In this document: piece after piece, positions 1 through 9,359 of the stretch | Position numbering within the stretch: the stretch's first letter is position 1 | Layout: the number at the start of each line of letters is the position of its first letter | Assembly: GCF_000296405.1 (NCBI RefSeq) | Contig: NZ_JH815195.1 | Location: 50,677 to 110,999 of the forward strand | DNA from: Corynebacterium otitidis ATCC 51513 | Lineage (GTDB): Bacteria > Actinomycetota > Actinomycetes > Mycobacteriales > Mycobacteriaceae | Reading direction: 5' to 3' | Length of the DNA stretch: 60,323 nt | Translations under genes and position numbers: made by a program | Notes under the pieces: generated by a model | Seen by the model: the letters and a program-made list of their open reading frames with translations, nothing else | Told to the model about the DNA's origin: nothing | Database searches by the model: none

Positions 1-474
1 CTCGACGGTTATCGTGCCGTCCGGCTCGAGGCAGGCCGCCCAGCGGCGCCCGCCATCGTCGTCGGCGAGCGCCCCGGGCGCGCCCGGGATGCCCAGCGGC
101 AGGCCGAGCTCCGCGCCGGCGAGCACGGCGTCTCCGATGCGGGCGGGATCGGCGGGCTGGCCGGCGGCGAGCCTCGCCGTGGCGAGGTTGTCCGCGGGGT
201 GGTAACGCTCCCCGAGCAGCACGTAGAGCCCGCCGGCGTCGTCCTCGACGATCGGGGCGCCGCGCGGATCCGGGTCGGGAGAGACCAGAGCGATAAGCCC
301 CGCCGCGCCGAGCGCCAGGGCGAGCGCCACGAGCCCGAAAAGCAGCGCGCGCCCGCGGCGGCGCAGCGGGTCGTGGACCATGCGCACGTCGCCGAGCACG
401 AGCCCGTGGTGCAGGCGCCGCTGCAAAAACCGGTGCCCCGAGACCTGCGCCTTCGTCGTCGATGCCAGCGCCAC
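1..474 (-). CDS. eccB: Type VII secretion protein EccB, N-terminal part (runs off the window)
   Basis: Core membrane component of an ESX/type VII secretion machine. The 158 codons present begin VALASTTKAQVSGHRFLQRR and continue RRLHHGLVLGDVRMVHDPLR, the EccB signature that precedes its single transmembrane helix; here the helix is about residues 41-60 (ALLFGLVALALALGAAGLIA). The start is GTG at 474, chosen because an AGGGGAGG Shine-Dalgarno lies about 6 bases upstream. The gene continues past base 1, so the periplasmic domain is mostly missing. Corynebacterium carries an ESX-like locus just downstream of rplQ-truA, which fits this position. Seen: the motif and helix. Inferred: that the rest of the locus lies outside the window. 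Confidence 0.88.
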   Translation of the reverse strand, partial: MALASTTKAQVSGHRFLQRRLHHGLVLGDVRMVHDPLRRRGRALLFGLVALALALGAAGLIALVSPDPDPRGAPIVEDDAGGLYVLLGERYHPADNLATARLAAGQPADPARIGDAVLAGAELGLPLGIPGAPGALADDDGGRRWAACLEPDGTITVE

Positions 475-574
475 CGGCCGCCTCCCCTCGCCCTCTCAGG
501 CGCCGGGGAATCTCGGGCCGGCGCCGCCGGTGGGCTTGGACGCCGACGAGCGGCGGCCCGGTTCCCGGCGGGAG

Positions 575-1459
575 CTACACGGCGGGCCTCGTTGCGCGCG
601 TGGCGCGCGCCCGCTCCGCGAGCTCCTCGTCGGGCGGGTAGTCGACGGCGACGAGGGTGAGCCCGCAGGCCGGGGCGACCGGCACCGCCGAGGAGCGCTC
701 CCGCTCGTTGAGCAGGCCGGCGCTCGCGGCCGGATCGCGGCGCCCCTCCCCCACCGCGAGGCACCAGCCCACCAGGGAGCGCACCATCGACCAGCAGAAC
801 GCGTCGGCGACGACGTCCGCCTCGAGCACGCCGGGCTCCTCCGGGGTGGAGCAGTCGCGCCACGTGAACGCCTCGAGGTCGCGCACCGTCGTCGCGTGCG
901 GCTTCGCCCGGCAGAACGCCGCGAAGTCGTGCAGCCCGACGAGCGCGTCGGCCGCGACCTGCGCGAGCCCCAGATCCACGGGCTTCGGCCACGAGGCGGT
1001 GTCGACCCGCCGGGTGGGAAGCGGACCCGCGGGCGCCGTGGAGACCCGGTAGCGGTAGCGGCGCCGCAGCGCCGAGAAGCGCGCGTCGAAGCCCGGCGGA
1101 GCGACCGTGGCGCCGGTGAGGGAAACGTCGCCCGGCAGCAGCCGGCTCATGCGGCGCACGAGGCGCGCCGGGTTCCCGCCGATCGCGCGCTGGTTGAGGC
1201 TCTCTGCGGGCACGTCGGCGTGGGCGACCTGCCCGGCGGCGTGCACCCCGCGATCCGTGCGACCAGCGACGGTGAGCTCGACGGGGGCGCGCAGCACCAG
1301 GGAGAGGGCGTCTGCGAGCGTGCCCTCAACCGTGCGCAGCTCGGGGTCGGCCTGCTTCGCCCAGCCGTGGAAGCCGGTGCCGTCGTAGGCGAGATCCAGC
1401 CTCAGACGCACCGTCTCCCCGGGGTCCTGCGCCCCCTCGCTGCTAGGAGGCGCGCTCAT
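575..1459 (-). CDS. truA: tRNA pseudouridine(38-40) synthase TruA
   Basis: Converts uridines 38-40 in the tRNA anticodon arm to pseudouridine. The 294-residue protein has the TruA N-terminus (LRLDLAYDGTGFHGWAKQ), the catalytic Asp in AGRTDRGVHAAGQVAH at about residues 68-83, and the later SALRRRYRYR, FAAFCRAK and WSMVRSLVG blocks. I chose the ATG at 1459 because family members begin a few residues before LRLDLAYDG; it lies inside the end of the upstream PRC-barrel gene (17-base overlap), which implies translational coupling. It follows rplQ, as is usual in actinobacteria. Confidence 0.95.
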   Translation of the reverse strand: MSAPPSSEGAQDPGETVRLRLDLAYDGTGFHGWAKQADPELRTVEGTLADALSLVLRAPVELTVAGRTDRGVHAAGQVAHADVPAESLNQRAIGGNPARLVRRMSRLLPGDVSLTGATVAPPGFDARFSALRRRYRYRVSTAPAGPLPTRRVDTASWPKPVDLGLAQVAADALVGLHDFAAFCRAKPHATTVRDLEAFTWRDCSTPEEPGVLEADVVADAFCWSMVRSLVGWCLAVGEGRRDPAASAGLLNERERSSAVPVAPACGLTLVAVDYPPDEELAERARATRATRPAV

Positions 1460-1808
1460 CGTCGTACGAACCCTGCAGGCCGGTGATCTCCGGGGCGTCG
1501 TCGACGCCGAAGTACGAGAGCAGCTCGCGCTGCTGGGTCTTGGTGAGCTGCTGGCCCGTGTCCGGGTCGGGCGCGCCCTTGATGGACTCGCGGGTGAAGC
1601 CGAGGGTGAGGCGGTCCCCCTCGAGGCGCGCGCCGCGCAGCGGCACAACGCTGCTGGAGAGCCCGAAGAGCCCGTGGCCGACCTCCGCGAAGATGGGGCG
1701 CAGCGTCGCGTCGTGGACGTAGACCTCCTTGACCGACCCGAGGCGCTCGCCCTCCGAGTCGTAGGCGGTGGCGTCGAACAGCGCCTTGACGTCTTCCTTC
1801 GACTTCAT
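1443..1808 (-). CDS. PRC-barrel domain protein
   Basis: 121-residue protein beginning MKSKEDVKALFDATAYDSEG. The segment YDSEGERLGSVKEVYVHDAT and the following strands match the PRC-barrel fold, a small beta-barrel found in photosynthetic H subunits and in RimM. The C-terminal stretch TKTQQRELLSYFGVDDAP recurs in actinobacterial members with this layout. The ATG at 1808 has a GAGGTGA Shine-Dalgarno 6-7 bases upstream. The gene overlaps the truA start by 17 bases and lies between rplQ and truA. No catalytic residues are evident. A role in RNA or ribosome work is only suggested by location; the exact function is unknown. Confidence 0.85.
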   Translation of the reverse strand: MKSKEDVKALFDATAYDSEGERLGSVKEVYVHDATLRPIFAEVGHGLFGLSSSVVPLRGARLEGDRLTLGFTRESIKGAPDPDTGQQLTKTQQRELLSYFGVDDAPEITGLQGSYDDERAS

Positions 1809-1958
1809 CCCGAAATCACCTCACACCTGTCGCGATCGATCACTAAACAAACCCAGGCGCCGGGGTGGGCGCGGCGTCTCCCGCGGGCCCCTGCGGCCGA
1901 TTGCGCCCAGCCTACCCGCCCGCCTCGTCCCCGCCGGCGGGTAGTAAGAAACACCAAA

Positions 1959-1997
1959 GCGGGCCCCGACGCTCAACAGGTGAGCGTCGGGGCCCGC
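1959..1997 (-). terminator. Terminator of the alpha operon, after rplQ
   Basis: A perfect 17-base-pair inverted repeat (arms 1959-1975 and 1981-1997, 5-base loop ACAGG) lies about 50 bases past the rplQ stop. On the minus strand it is followed by a T-rich stretch (TTTGGTGTTTCTT), so intrinsic termination is likely. The PRC-barrel and truA genes beyond it would then need readthrough or their own promoter. Confidence 0.8.
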
Positions 1998-2045
1998 GTG
2001 GTGGGCCTCCCGGGGTATCAGCCCCGGGGCGAACCGATGGAAAAG

Positions 2046-2585
2046 TTACTTCTCCTCGGAGTCGGCGTCGGCCTCGCCGGCGGCCGCCTCGGCGGCGGCG
2101 TCGGTCTCGGCGGCGGCCTCCGCCTCGGGGTCGGCCTGGGTCTCCTCGGCCGGCTCGTTGGACTTCGCGTCCTCGTCGGCGGCCTTCGAGGCGGCGACCC
2201 GCTCGGAGCGGGAGTCCTTCTTCTCGACCGGCTCGAGCACCAGCGAGATCTGGGACATCGGCGCGTTGTCGCCGACGCGGTTCTCGAGCTTGATGATGCG
2301 GGTGTAGCCGCCGTCGCGGCCCTCGAACTGCGGGGCGAGCTCGTCGAACAGGCGGGCCACGGCCGGCTTGTTCGGGACCTTGGCGAGCACCTCGCGGCGC
2401 TTGGCCAGCGAGCCGTCCTTCGCCTTGGTGATCAGCTTCTCCGCGTAGGGGCGCAGCGCCTTCGCCTTGGCGTCGGTCGTCCGGATCGAGTCGTGCTCGA
2501 ACAGGGAGGCCGCCAGGTTCGACAGGAGGCGCCGCTGGTGGCTGGGGGACCCGCCGAGCCGAGGACCCTTCTTCGGGGTGGGCAT
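2046..2585 (-). CDS. rplQ: 50S ribosomal protein L17 (bL17)
   Basis: Large-subunit protein near the exit tunnel. The first 120 or so residues ([20 protein letters not shown] onward) are the conserved bL17 core. They are followed by a tail of about 55 residues very rich in Ala, Glu and Asp, ending [14 protein letters not shown]; such acidic tails are common on actinobacterial L17 but absent in E. coli (127 residues). Last gene of the alpha operon, 37 bases after rpoA, with GAGGAG before the ATG and a strong terminator behind it. Confidence 0.97.
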   Translation of the reverse strand: MPTPKKGPRLGGSPSHQRRLLSNLAASLFEHDSIRTTDAKAKALRPYAEKLITKAKDGSLAKRREVLAKVPNKPAVARLFDELAPQFEGRDGGYTRIIKLENRVGDNAPMSQISLVLEPVEKKDSRSERVAASKAADEDAKSNEPAEETQADPEAEAAAETDAAAEAAAGEADADSEEK

Positions 2586-2622
2586 AATTTACTCCTCGTG
2601 TGCTTGGGTTGAAACGGGCTTC

Positions 2623-3636
2623 TTACTCGTTGTCGTCGTCGCCGCTGTCGACGAAGTCGCCGGTCTCGGCGTCGTAGCCCTCGACCTGGGTGGGATCGAA
2701 GTCCTCCGGGGCGTCCTTCAGGGTGAGCCCCAGGTTGGCGAGCTTGATCTTCACTTCGTTGATCGACTTCTGCCCGAAGTTGCGGATGTCGAGGAGGTCC
2801 GACTCGGAGCACTCGGCGAGCTCCCCGACGGTGTGGATCTCCTGGCGCTTGAGGCAGTTGTACGACCGCACCGAGAAGTTGAGGTCCTCGATCGGGGTGT
2901 TGTACGCCTGCTCGTAGCCGCTGTCCTGCGGCGACGGGCCGATCTCGATGCCCTCCATCGACTCGTTGAGCTCGCGCGCGAGCCCGAAGAGCTCGACCAG
3001 GGTCTTGCCCGCCGACGCCATCGCGTCGCGCGCGCTGATCGAGTTCTTCGTCTCGACGTCGACGGTGAGCTTGTCGAAGTCGGTGCGCTGCTCGACGCGG
3101 GTCGCCTCGACCTTGTAGCTCACCTTGAGCACCGGGGAGTAGATCTGGTCGACCGGGATGCGCCCGGCCTCCCCGCCGCCCGTCTCGGCGGCCGGGACGT
3201 AGCCGCGGCCGCGCTCGACGACGAGCTCCATGTTGATCGCGCCCTCGTCGTTGAGGGTCGCGAGCACGAGGTCGGGGTTGTGCACCTCGACGCCGGCGGG
3301 GGTGTCGATGTCCCCGGCGGTGACGGTGCCCGGGCCCTCCGCGCTGACGTACATGACGACCGGGTCGTCGGAGTCAGAGGACAGCACCATCGACTTGACG
3401 TTCAGGACGATGTCGGAGACGTCCTCCTTCACGCCCTGGATGGTCGTGAACTCGTGGAGCACCCCGTCGATCTTGATGCTGGTGACCGCCGCGCCCGGGA
3501 TGGACGACAGAAGCGTCCGGCGCAGCGAGTTTCCGAGCGTGTAGCCGAAACCCGGCTCGAGCGGCTCGATGATGAACCGCGAGCGCGACTCCGAGACCTT
3601 CTCCTCAGAGAGGCTCGGCCGCTGAGAGATGAGCAT
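2623..3636 (-). CDS. rpoA: DNA-directed RNA polymerase subunit alpha
   Basis: Dimerising platform subunit of RNA polymerase. In the 337-residue protein the N-terminal domain (about 1-230) carries [20 protein letters not shown], the alpha-dimer signature. The C-terminal domain (about 250-315, with [18 protein letters not shown] and [15 protein letters not shown]) binds promoter DNA and regulators. An acidic tail follows. It is translated after rpsD and before rplQ; the 141-base spacer from rpsD is longer than others in this operon and contains a GC hairpin. Confidence 0.98.
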   Translation of the reverse strand: MLISQRPSLSEEKVSESRSRFIIEPLEPGFGYTLGNSLRRTLLSSIPGAAVTSIKIDGVLHEFTTIQGVKEDVSDIVLNVKSMVLSSDSDDPVVMYVSAEGPGTVTAGDIDTPAGVEVHNPDLVLATLNDEGAINMELVVERGRGYVPAAETGGGEAGRIPVDQIYSPVLKVSYKVEATRVEQRTDFDKLTVDVETKNSISARDAMASAGKTLVELFGLARELNESMEGIEIGPSPQDSGYEQAYNTPIEDLNFSVRSYNCLKRQEIHTVGELAECSESDLLDIRNFGQKSINEVKIKLANLGLTLKDAPEDFDPTQVEGYDAETGDFVDSGDDDNE

Positions 3637-3728
3637 TGAGACTTCTCCTCCGGCGCCCGCTATATGACGCCTGTCAGGTAAGCAGAAAAGTGGGACTTCG
3701 CTTCCTTATACCGGAAACGACGACGCTC

Positions 3729-3749
3729 GCGGGGCGATTTACGCCCCGC
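3729..3749 (-). other. Hairpin in the rpsD-rpoA spacer
   Basis: An 8-base-pair perfect stem (GCGGGGCG / CGCCCCGC, loop ATTTA) lies 29 bases past the rpsD stop. No T-run follows on the minus strand, so it may be a processing or partial attenuation site rather than a full terminator. Confidence 0.45.
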
Positions 3750-3777
3750 CAGGGTTTTTCGAAGCGAGTAGGGGCTA

Positions 3778-4383
3778 CTACTTCGAGTAGTACTCGACGA
3801 TGAGCTGTTCCTGGATCGGGATCTCGATCTGCGCGCGCTCCGGGAGCTGGTGGACCAGGATGCGCAGCGAGTCGGGAACGACCTGGAGCCAGGCGGGAAC
3901 GACGGCGTCGCCGACGTAGTCCTGGGCCTCCTCGAACCAGTTCATCTTCCGCGAGCGGGACTCGACGTCGATGATGTCGTACTGCTTCACGCTGTAGGAG
4001 GGCACGTTGATCTTGCGCCCGTTGACCGTGAAGTGCCCGTGCGAGACGAGCTGGCGGGCCTGGCGGCGGGTGCGGGCCAGGCCGGCGCGGTAGATGACGT
4101 TGTCGAGCCGAGCCTCGAGCAGGATGACGAGGTTGTCGCCCGTCTTGCCCGGGCGGCGGTTCGCCTCCTCGTAGTAGTGACGGAACTGGTTCTCCATCAC
4201 GCCGTAGGTGAAGCGGGCCTTCTGCTTCTCCTGCAGCTGGACGAGGTACTCCGACTCCTTGATGCGCGCCCGGCCGGCCTGTCCCGGCGGGTAGGGGCGG
4301 CGCTCGAAGGAGGTGTCGCCGCCGACGAGGTCGACGCGCAGGCGACGGGACTTACGGGTGGCAGGGCCGGTGTAACGAGCCAT
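3778..4383 (-). CDS. rpsD: 30S ribosomal protein S4 (uS4)
   Basis: Primary 16S rRNA binder that nucleates assembly of the small-subunit body. 201 residues, starting MARYTGPATRKSRRLRVDL. The N-terminal zinc-binding cysteines found in some S4 proteins are absent, so this is the C-minus form. The S4 RNA-binding segment is ARLDNVIYRAGLARTRRQAR at about residues 90-109, followed by LVSHGHFTVNGRKINVPS. It sits 21 bases after rpsK in the alpha operon. Confidence 0.97.
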   Translation of the reverse strand: MARYTGPATRKSRRLRVDLVGGDTSFERRPYPPGQAGRARIKESEYLVQLQEKQKARFTYGVMENQFRHYYEEANRRPGKTGDNLVILLEARLDNVIYRAGLARTRRQARQLVSHGHFTVNGRKINVPSYSVKQYDIIDVESRSRKMNWFEEAQDYVGDAVVPAWLQVVPDSLRILVHQLPERAQIEIPIQEQLIVEYYSK

Positions 4384-4404
4384 TGCTGTATTCCTTCCTT
4401 TCCC

Positions 4405-4809
4405 TTAAACGCGGCGACGCTTCGGGGGGCGGCACCCGTTGTGCGGCTGCGGCGTGACGTCCGAGATCGAGTTGACCTCGAGGCCGGCGGCCTGGAGGGA
4501 ACGGATGGCGGTCTCACGGCCCGAGCCCGGGCCCTTGACGAACACGTCGATCTTCTTCATGCCGTGGTCCATGGCCTTGCGCGCGGCGTTCTCCGCGGCG
4601 AGCTGCGCGGCGAACGGCGTGGACTTGCGGGAGCCCTTGAAGCCCACGTGGCCCGACGACGCCCACGAGATGACGTCGCCGTTCGGCGCGGTAAGCGTCA
4701 CGAGCGTGTTGTTGAAGGTCGACTTGATGTAGGCGTGGCCCTGGGCCACGTTCTTCTTCGGCGCGCGGCGCCCGCCCCGGCGGGCGCCCGAACGAGTCTT
4801 AGGAGGCAT
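4405..4809 (-). CDS. rpsK: 30S ribosomal protein S11 (uS11)
   Basis: Platform protein of the 30S subunit, next to the mRNA exit. 134 residues, starting [20 protein letters not shown] with the usual basic N-terminal tail, and the conserved [13 protein letters not shown] block (here [20 protein letters not shown]). It ends [11 protein letters not shown], the conserved C-terminus. It lies 3 bases after rpsM, so the two are probably coupled. Confidence 0.97.
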   Translation of the reverse strand: MPPKTRSGARRGGRRAPKKNVAQGHAYIKSTFNNTLVTLTAPNGDVISWASSGHVGFKGSRKSTPFAAQLAAENAARKAMDHGMKKIDVFVKGPGSGRETAIRSLQAAGLEVNSISDVTPQPHNGCRPPKRRRV

Positions 4810-4812
4810 GGG

Positions 4813-5181
4813 TTACTTCTTCTTTCCGGCGATCGTCTTCTTCGGACCCTTGCGAGTGCGGGCGTTGGTCTTCGTGCGCTGCCCGCGGACCGGCAGGCCG
4901 CGGCGGTGCCGCAGGCCCTGGTAGCTGCCGATCTCGATCTTGCGGCGAATGTCGGCCTGCACCTGGCGGCGCAGGTCGCCCTCGACGGTGTAGTTCCGCT
5001 CGATGGCGTCGCGCAGCTGGGAGAGCTGCTCGTCGTTGAGGTCGTCCGTCCTAAGGTCCGGCGAGATGCCGGTCTCCGTCAGCAGCGCGGTCGCCGTGGA
5101 CGGCCCGATGCCGTAGATGTAGGTGAGAGCGATCTCCACGCGCTTGTTGCGCGGGAGATCGACTCCAGCGAGACGTGCCAT
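4813..5181 (-). CDS. rpsM: 30S ribosomal protein S13 (uS13)
   Basis: Head protein of the 30S subunit that contacts L5 and the P-site tRNA. 122 residues from [20 protein letters not shown] to a lysine-rich end ([11 protein letters not shown]). The block [20 protein letters not shown] is the family signature. It follows infA by 218 bases. The rpmJ gene that sits between infA and rpsM in many bacteria is not present in this spacer. Confidence 0.97.
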   Translation of the reverse strand: MARLAGVDLPRNKRVEIALTYIYGIGPSTATALLTETGISPDLRTDDLNDEQLSQLRDAIERNYTVEGDLRRQVQADIRRKIEIGSYQGLRHRRGLPVRGQRTKTNARTRKGPKKTIAGKKK

Positions 5182-5399
5182 AAGGCATGTACCTTTCTGG
5201 ATGCTGCGGTGGTTTTCTCCTCATCCATCCGGCCCGCCGATGCCCCACTCCCCCTCCCAGCAAGGCTGAAACGGGTTCGTGGGGCGCGGGCAGGCTCCGG
5301 CCACCGCGGCCGGAGGTAGACAAGCGCCAGCGGCGCGCGGGGCGTTTGTTAGCCCCGCCGCGCCGCCTTCACGCGCTCCGGGATAAGGAGGCTGGTCAT

Positions 5400-5618
5400 T
5401 TACTTGTAGCGGTAGACGATGCGACCACGATCGAGGTCGTACGGGGACAGCTCGATGACGACGCGGTCCTCGGGGAGGATGCGGATGTAGTGCTGGCGCA
5501 TCTTGCCGCTGATATGTGCCAGGACACGGTGTCCGTTATCGAGCTCGACTCGGAACATCGCGTTGGGCAGGGGCTCGACGACCCGGCCCTCGACTTCGAT
5601 GGCGCCTTCCTTAGCCAT
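5400..5618 (-). CDS. infA: Translation initiation factor IF-1
   Basis: OB-fold factor that occupies the 30S A site during initiation. I chose the ATG at 5618, giving [20 protein letters not shown] and the canonical 72 residues, ending [14 protein letters not shown] at 5627 in the same frame would add three residues; GGAGG lies only 2 bases before the ATG, so the true start is not fully settled. First gene of the alpha operon here. Confidence 0.95.
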   Translation of the reverse strand: MAKEGAIEVEGRVVEPLPNAMFRVELDNGHRVLAHISGKMRQHYIRILPEDRVVIELSPYDLDRGRIVYRYK

Positions 5619-5783
5619 ATCCTCCACATTCCCGGCGGCGGGAAGCCCCGCCGCCTGTCGCGTTTGACTGCCGTCTACTGCTTCGCGGCGCGCACACGGG
5701 CGCGCGCCGCCTGATCAGTGTAATGGCAGCACGCCGCGGGCGGCAAGTAGCGCCCGAAGACGCGCGCGAGCCTAGAGACGCGG

Positions 5784-5812
5784 GAAGGGCCCCGGCCCGA
5801 TCGGCCGGGGCC
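5784..5812 (-). terminator. Hairpin after adk
   Basis: A perfect 12-base-pair stem (arms 5784-5795 and 5801-5812, loop CGATC) lies 40 bases past the adk stop. No T-run follows, a common look for high-GC actinobacterial terminators. It probably ends the secY-adk transcript. Confidence 0.65.
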
Positions 5813-5851
5813 CTCGTCAGTGCCTCCTCGTGCTTCGCGCCGGAAAAGGAG

Positions 5852-6403
5852 CTAGGCGCGGCGGCGCAGCTCGTCGAGCGCGCGCTCGCTGATCTCCTCG
5901 ACGGTGCCCTCCGCCTCGATGGTGATGAGCGAGCCCTCGTAGTGGTCGATCAGCGGGGCGGTCTCCTCGCGGTAGACCTTGAGGCGGTTCTTGATGGTCG
6001 CCTCGGTGTCGTCCTCGCGGCCGCGGGCGAGCATGCGCTCGACCACGGTGTCCTCGGAGACCTTGAAGTTGAGCACCCCGTCGAGCTTCACGCCCTTCGA
6101 GTCGAGCAGCCGGGTGAGGATCTCCGCCTGCTCGACGGTGCGCGGAAAGCCGTCGAGGAGGAAGCCGTCCTTCGCGTCGTCCTCGCCGAGCCGGTCCTCG
6201 ACCATCCGGGCGGTGACGTCGGTTGGCACGAGCTCACCGACGTCCATGTAGGACTTGGCCTCCCGGCCGAGCTCCGTGTCGTTGCCGATGTTCGCGCGGA
6301 ACAAGTCGCCGGTGGAGATGTGCGGGACGCCGAGCTCCTTGGAGAGGATCGCGGCCTGGGTTCCCTTGCCGGCCCCGGGAGGGCCTAGGAGTACGAGTCT
6401 CAC
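5852..6403 (-). CDS. adk: Adenylate kinase
   Basis: Interconverts ATP + AMP and 2 ADP. 183 residues, of the short type whose LID domain lacks zinc cysteines. The P-loop [10 protein letters not shown] is at about residues 7-16, the AMP-binding STGDLFR at about 30-36, and FLLDGFPRT at about 81-89. The start is GTG at 6403, which overlaps the secY stop as GTGA (4 bases), so translation is coupled to secY. The map gene that follows adk in many relatives is not present downstream. Confidence 0.96.
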   Translation of the reverse strand: MRLVLLGPPGAGKGTQAAILSKELGVPHISTGDLFRANIGNDTELGREAKSYMDVGELVPTDVTARMVEDRLGEDDAKDGFLLDGFPRTVEQAEILTRLLDSKGVKLDGVLNFKVSEDTVVERMLARGREDDTEATIKNRLKVYREETAPLIDHYEGSLITIEAEGTVEEISERALDELRRRA

Positions 6404-7746
6404 TTGAGAAGTCCTTCGTAGTTGCTTTGCAGGAGCTGGCTCTCGATCTGCTTGACGGTCGTCAGCGAGACCGACACGAGAATGAGGATCGCCGTGCCGC
6501 CGAAGGCCGCGAGCCCGCCGCCGGCGCCCTGGCTGCCGATCCCGAAGTCCAGCGCGATGTTCGGCAGGACCGCGATGAGCGCCAGGTAGATCGAGCCGAC
6601 GAACAGGAGCCGGTTCATGACGTAGGCGAGGTACTGCGCGGTCGGCGTGCCCGGGCGGATGCCCGGGATAAAGCCACCGTACTTCTTCATGTTGTCCGCC
6701 TGGTCGCGCGGGTCGTACTGCACGGAGACGTAGAAGTACGAGAAGAAGATGACCAGGACGAAGTAGATGAGGATGTAGACCCAGGAGCTCGGGGTCTGCA
6801 GGTAGGCGATGACGTTGTTCTGCCACCAGTTGTCCGGCGGCGTGGTGCGCCCGGAGTTGACGATCTCGGTGATGAGCACCGGCATGTAGATCAGCGAAGA
6901 GGCGAAGATCACCGGGATGACGCCAGCCTGGTTGACCTTGAGCGGCAGGTAGGTGGAGCTGCCGCCGTACTGGCGACGGCCGACCATGCGCTTAGCGTAC
7001 TGCACCGGGATGCGGCGCTGGCCCTGCTCGACGAACACGACGCCCACGACGAGCGCGATGACGGCGACGAGGATGATCCCGAAGACCAGCCCGCCGGAGT
7101 TGTTGAGGATCTGCACGCCGTCGGTGGGCAGGCGGGTGGCGATGCCCGCGAAGATGAGCAGCGACATGCCGTTGCCCACGCCCTTCTCGGTGATGAGCTC
7201 GCCCAGCCACATGATGAGCACCGCGCCGGAGGTGAGCACCAGGGTGAGCATGATGAGGTCCCAGATCGTCCGGTCCGGGTCGAGGACCTCGACGCCGGGC
7301 CCAAGCAGCTGCTGGCGGTCCGCGAGCGCGACGATGCCCGAGGACTGCAGAAGCGCGAGTGCCACGGTGAGGTAGCGGGTGTACTGGGTCATCTTCGCCT
7401 GACCCGACTGCCCCTCCTTCTTCAGCTGCTCGAACTTCGGGATGACGACGGTGAGCAGCTGGACGATGATCGCCGAGGTGATGTACGGCATGATCCCGAT
7501 CGCGAAGACCGAGAGCTGCAACAGCGCCCCGCCCGAGAAGAGGTTGATCAGGGAGTAGACGCTGCCCTGGTCCTCGGACAGCTCCTCCAGCCGGCCGCTG
7601 ATCTGGGTGTAGTCGACGCCGGGCGCGGGGATCTGCGCTCCGATGCGGTACAGGATGATCAGGCCGAGGGTAAAGAGGATCTTTCGGCGCAGATCGGCAT
7701 CCTTGAATACCTGGATGATGGCGGACACGTATCCTCCTGGCGCCAC
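6400..7746 (-). CDS. secY: Preprotein translocase subunit SecY
   Basis: Channel-forming subunit of the Sec translocon. 448 residues with about ten hydrophobic segments, starting [20 protein letters not shown]. Landmarks are the plug region [28 protein letters not shown] (TM2), and the cytoplasmic loop [24 protein letters not shown] block ([11 protein letters not shown]). It is separated from rplO by 320 bases with a terminator, so secY-adk is likely its own transcript. It works with SecE, which is encoded at 48.9 kb. Confidence 0.98.
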   Translation of the reverse strand: MAPGGYVSAIIQVFKDADLRRKILFTLGLIILYRIGAQIPAPGVDYTQISGRLEELSEDQGSVYSLINLFSGGALLQLSVFAIGIMPYITSAIIVQLLTVVIPKFEQLKKEGQSGQAKMTQYTRYLTVALALLQSSGIVALADRQQLLGPGVEVLDPDRTIWDLIMLTLVLTSGAVLIMWLGELITEKGVGNGMSLLIFAGIATRLPTDGVQILNNSGGLVFGIILVAVIALVVGVVFVEQGQRRIPVQYAKRMVGRRQYGGSSTYLPLKVNQAGVIPVIFASSLIYMPVLITEIVNSGRTTPPDNWWQNNVIAYLQTPSSWVYILIYFVLVIFFSYFYVSVQYDPRDQADNMKKYGGFIPGIRPGTPTAQYLAYVMNRLLFVGSIYLALIAVLPNIALDFGIGSQGAGGGLAAFGGTAILILVSVSLTTVKQIESQLLQSNYEGLLK

Positions 7747-7973
7747 CGCTCGCCCCGGCCCGGGCTAATGCCGCCCGGGCGCCACGCGGGCGCGATCGAT
7801 GAGCAAGTGTTCGTGGGATGGGGCCGGGGGCGTCACCGAGGGTCGCCACCGCCGCCGGCCGAAGGACGTTAAGGACGGTCATACCCTACCAGCACCGCCC
7901 AGCCGCGCCGAAGCATACCCATAGTGTTGCCTGACTGCCGGGCGGGCGCGCGGGGGTCCCCGCGCACGACAAC
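7747..7973 (-). promoter_or_regulatory. secY upstream region, no gene
   Basis: The secY promoter must lie in this 227-base part of the rplO-secY spacer because a terminator closes off rplO. A TAGGGT box on the minus strand at 7883-7888 is a weak -10 candidate. I see no convincing -35 and no coding sequence. Confidence 0.35.
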
Positions 7974-8011
7974 GGGGCCCGCGGGGAGCGCGATTGCTCC
8001 CTGCGGGCCCC
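7974..8011 (-). terminator. Terminator after rplO
   Basis: A 16-base-pair stem with one G-T pair (arms 7974-7989 and 7996-8011, 6-base loop) lies 55 bases past the rplO stop and has no T-run. It separates the rpsH-rplO transcript from secY-adk. Confidence 0.75.
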
Positions 8012-8066
8012 GGGGTGCCGTCACCCCCGCGCGGCCGTCGGCCGCGGGCGGGGATGGGGCGGCGTG

Positions 8067-8519
8067 TTACTTCGAGGTCGCGGTGGCGCTGCCGCCGGCG
8101 GCCTCGATCTTCTCCTTAGCGGAGCCGGAGAACTTGTCCGCGGTGACGTCGAGCTTGACGTCGACGTCGCCGCCGCCGAGCACCTTGACCGGCTGCTTCG
8201 GGCGGACGAGCCCCTTGGCCGCGATGTCCTTCGCGGAGACCTCGCCGCCCTCCGGGAAGGCCTTGGCCAGGTCGCCGACGTTGACGACCTGGTAGACGAC
8301 CTTGTTCGGGTTCTTGAAGCCGCGCAGCTTCGGAAGCCGCATCTGCAGCGGCATCTGGCCGCCCTCGAACCAGGCCGGCACCTGCTTGCGGGCGCGGGTG
8401 CCCTTGGTGCCGCGACCGGCGGTCGTGCCCTTCGAACCGTTTCCGCGACCAACGCGCTGCTTGGGCCGGTTGGCCCCCTTCGCGGGGCGCAGGTCGTGGA
8501 GCTTGATGATGTCGCTCAT
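8067..8519 (-). CDS. rplO: 50S ribosomal protein L15 (uL15)
   Basis: Late-assembly large-subunit protein. 150 residues, starting [20 protein letters not shown]. The glycine-rich [19 protein letters not shown] at about residues 22-40 is the family hallmark, followed by [20 protein letters not shown]. It is 5 bases after rpmD and is the last gene of this transcript. Confidence 0.97.
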   Translation of the reverse strand: MSDIIKLHDLRPAKGANRPKQRVGRGNGSKGTTAGRGTKGTRARKQVPAWFEGGQMPLQMRLPKLRGFKNPNKVVYQVVNVGDLAKAFPEGGEVSAKDIAAKGLVRPKQPVKVLGGGDVDVKLDVTADKFSGSAKEKIEAAGGSATATSK

Positions 8520-8524
8520 GCTAT

Positions 8525-8710
8525 CTACTCCCCTGCAACTTCTTCGACGTCCACCAGGTGGCGGACGACGCGGATCATCCCGCGGGTCGAGGCATTATCC
8601 GGCTGGACCACCGAGTGGCGGATCCGCTTGAGCCCCAGGCTCTGCATCGTCGCGCGCTGCTCCGGGCGGGCGCCGACGAGGCCGCGGGTTTGGGTAATCT
8701 TCAACGCCAT
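8525..8710 (-). CDS. rpmD: 50S ribosomal protein L30 (uL30)
   Basis: 61 residues, starting [20 protein letters not shown], with the [15 protein letters not shown] core typical of L30. It is 3 bases after rpsE and 5 before rplO, so the three are tightly linked. Confidence 0.96.
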   Translation of the reverse strand: MALKITQTRGLVGARPEQRATMQSLGLKRIRHSVVQPDNASTRGMIRVVRHLVDVEEVAGE

Positions 8711-8713
8711 CGT

Positions 8714-9319
8714 CTAGGCCTCCTGTCCAGCGCGGGCGCGCAGCATCCGGGCGGGCGCCACCTCGTCGACGGTCTTGCCGCGGCGGGCAGCGACCTCCTC
8801 CGGGCGGTGCAGGGACTTCAGGCCCTTGACCGTCGCGTGGACCACGTTGATGTGGTTCGCCGAGCCCAGCGACTTCGCGAGGATGTCCTGCACGCCAGCG
8901 CACTCGAGCACCGGGCGGGCCGCGCCGCCGGCGATGACACCGGTACCGGGGGCGGCCGGCTTGAGCAGCACCTTGCCCGCCGAATCCTCGCCGAGGACCG
9001 GGTGGGTGATGGTGCCGCCGACCATGGGCACGCGGAAGAAGTTCTTGCGAGCCTCCTCGGAGCCCTTCTGGATCGCGGCCGGCACCTCCTTGGCCTTGCC
9101 GTAGCCGACGCCGACCATGCCCTGGCCGTCGCCGACGATCACGAGCGCGGTGAAGCTGAAGCGGCGGCCGCCCTTGACGACCTTCGCCACGCGGTTGATG
9201 GTGACGACCCGCTCGATGTACTTGTCCCGCTCGTCGTGGCGGCCGCCACGACGGTCGTTCCTCTTCTTGTTCCGGTCGTCGGCGGAGCGTCCGCCGTCGC
9301 GCCGTTCACGTCCCGGCAT
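8714..9319 (-). CDS. rpsE: 30S ribosomal protein S5 (uS5)
   Basis: Decoding-centre protein with roles in accuracy and mRNA unwinding. I chose the ATG at 9319, giving [20 protein letters not shown] and 201 residues: an AAGGA lies 8 bases upstream and other corynebacterial S5 proteins begin this way. An in-frame upstream start at 9391 would overlap rplR. The core has [20 protein letters not shown] and [15 protein letters not shown]. Confidence 0.96.
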   Translation of the reverse strand: MPGRERRDGGRSADDRNKKRNDRRGGRHDERDKYIERVVTINRVAKVVKGGRRFSFTALVIVGDGQGMVGVGYGKAKEVPAAIQKGSEEARKNFFRVPMVGGTITHPVLGEDSAGKVLLKPAAPGTGVIAGGAARPVLECAGVQDILAKSLGSANHINVVHATVKGLKSLHRPEEVAARRGKTVDEVAPARMLRARAGQEA

Positions 9320-9359
9320 TACGCGTTCCTTCCGTTCGAGTTCTTCGCGATGTTCTGCA

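Noticed and set aside
9..992. A long minus-strand frame spanning eccB and the end of truA
   Set aside because: It is out of frame with both recognisable proteins and has low-complexity Arg/Ala sequence.
5182..5399. Looked for rpmJ between infA and rpsM
   Set aside because: No L36-like sequence on either strand.
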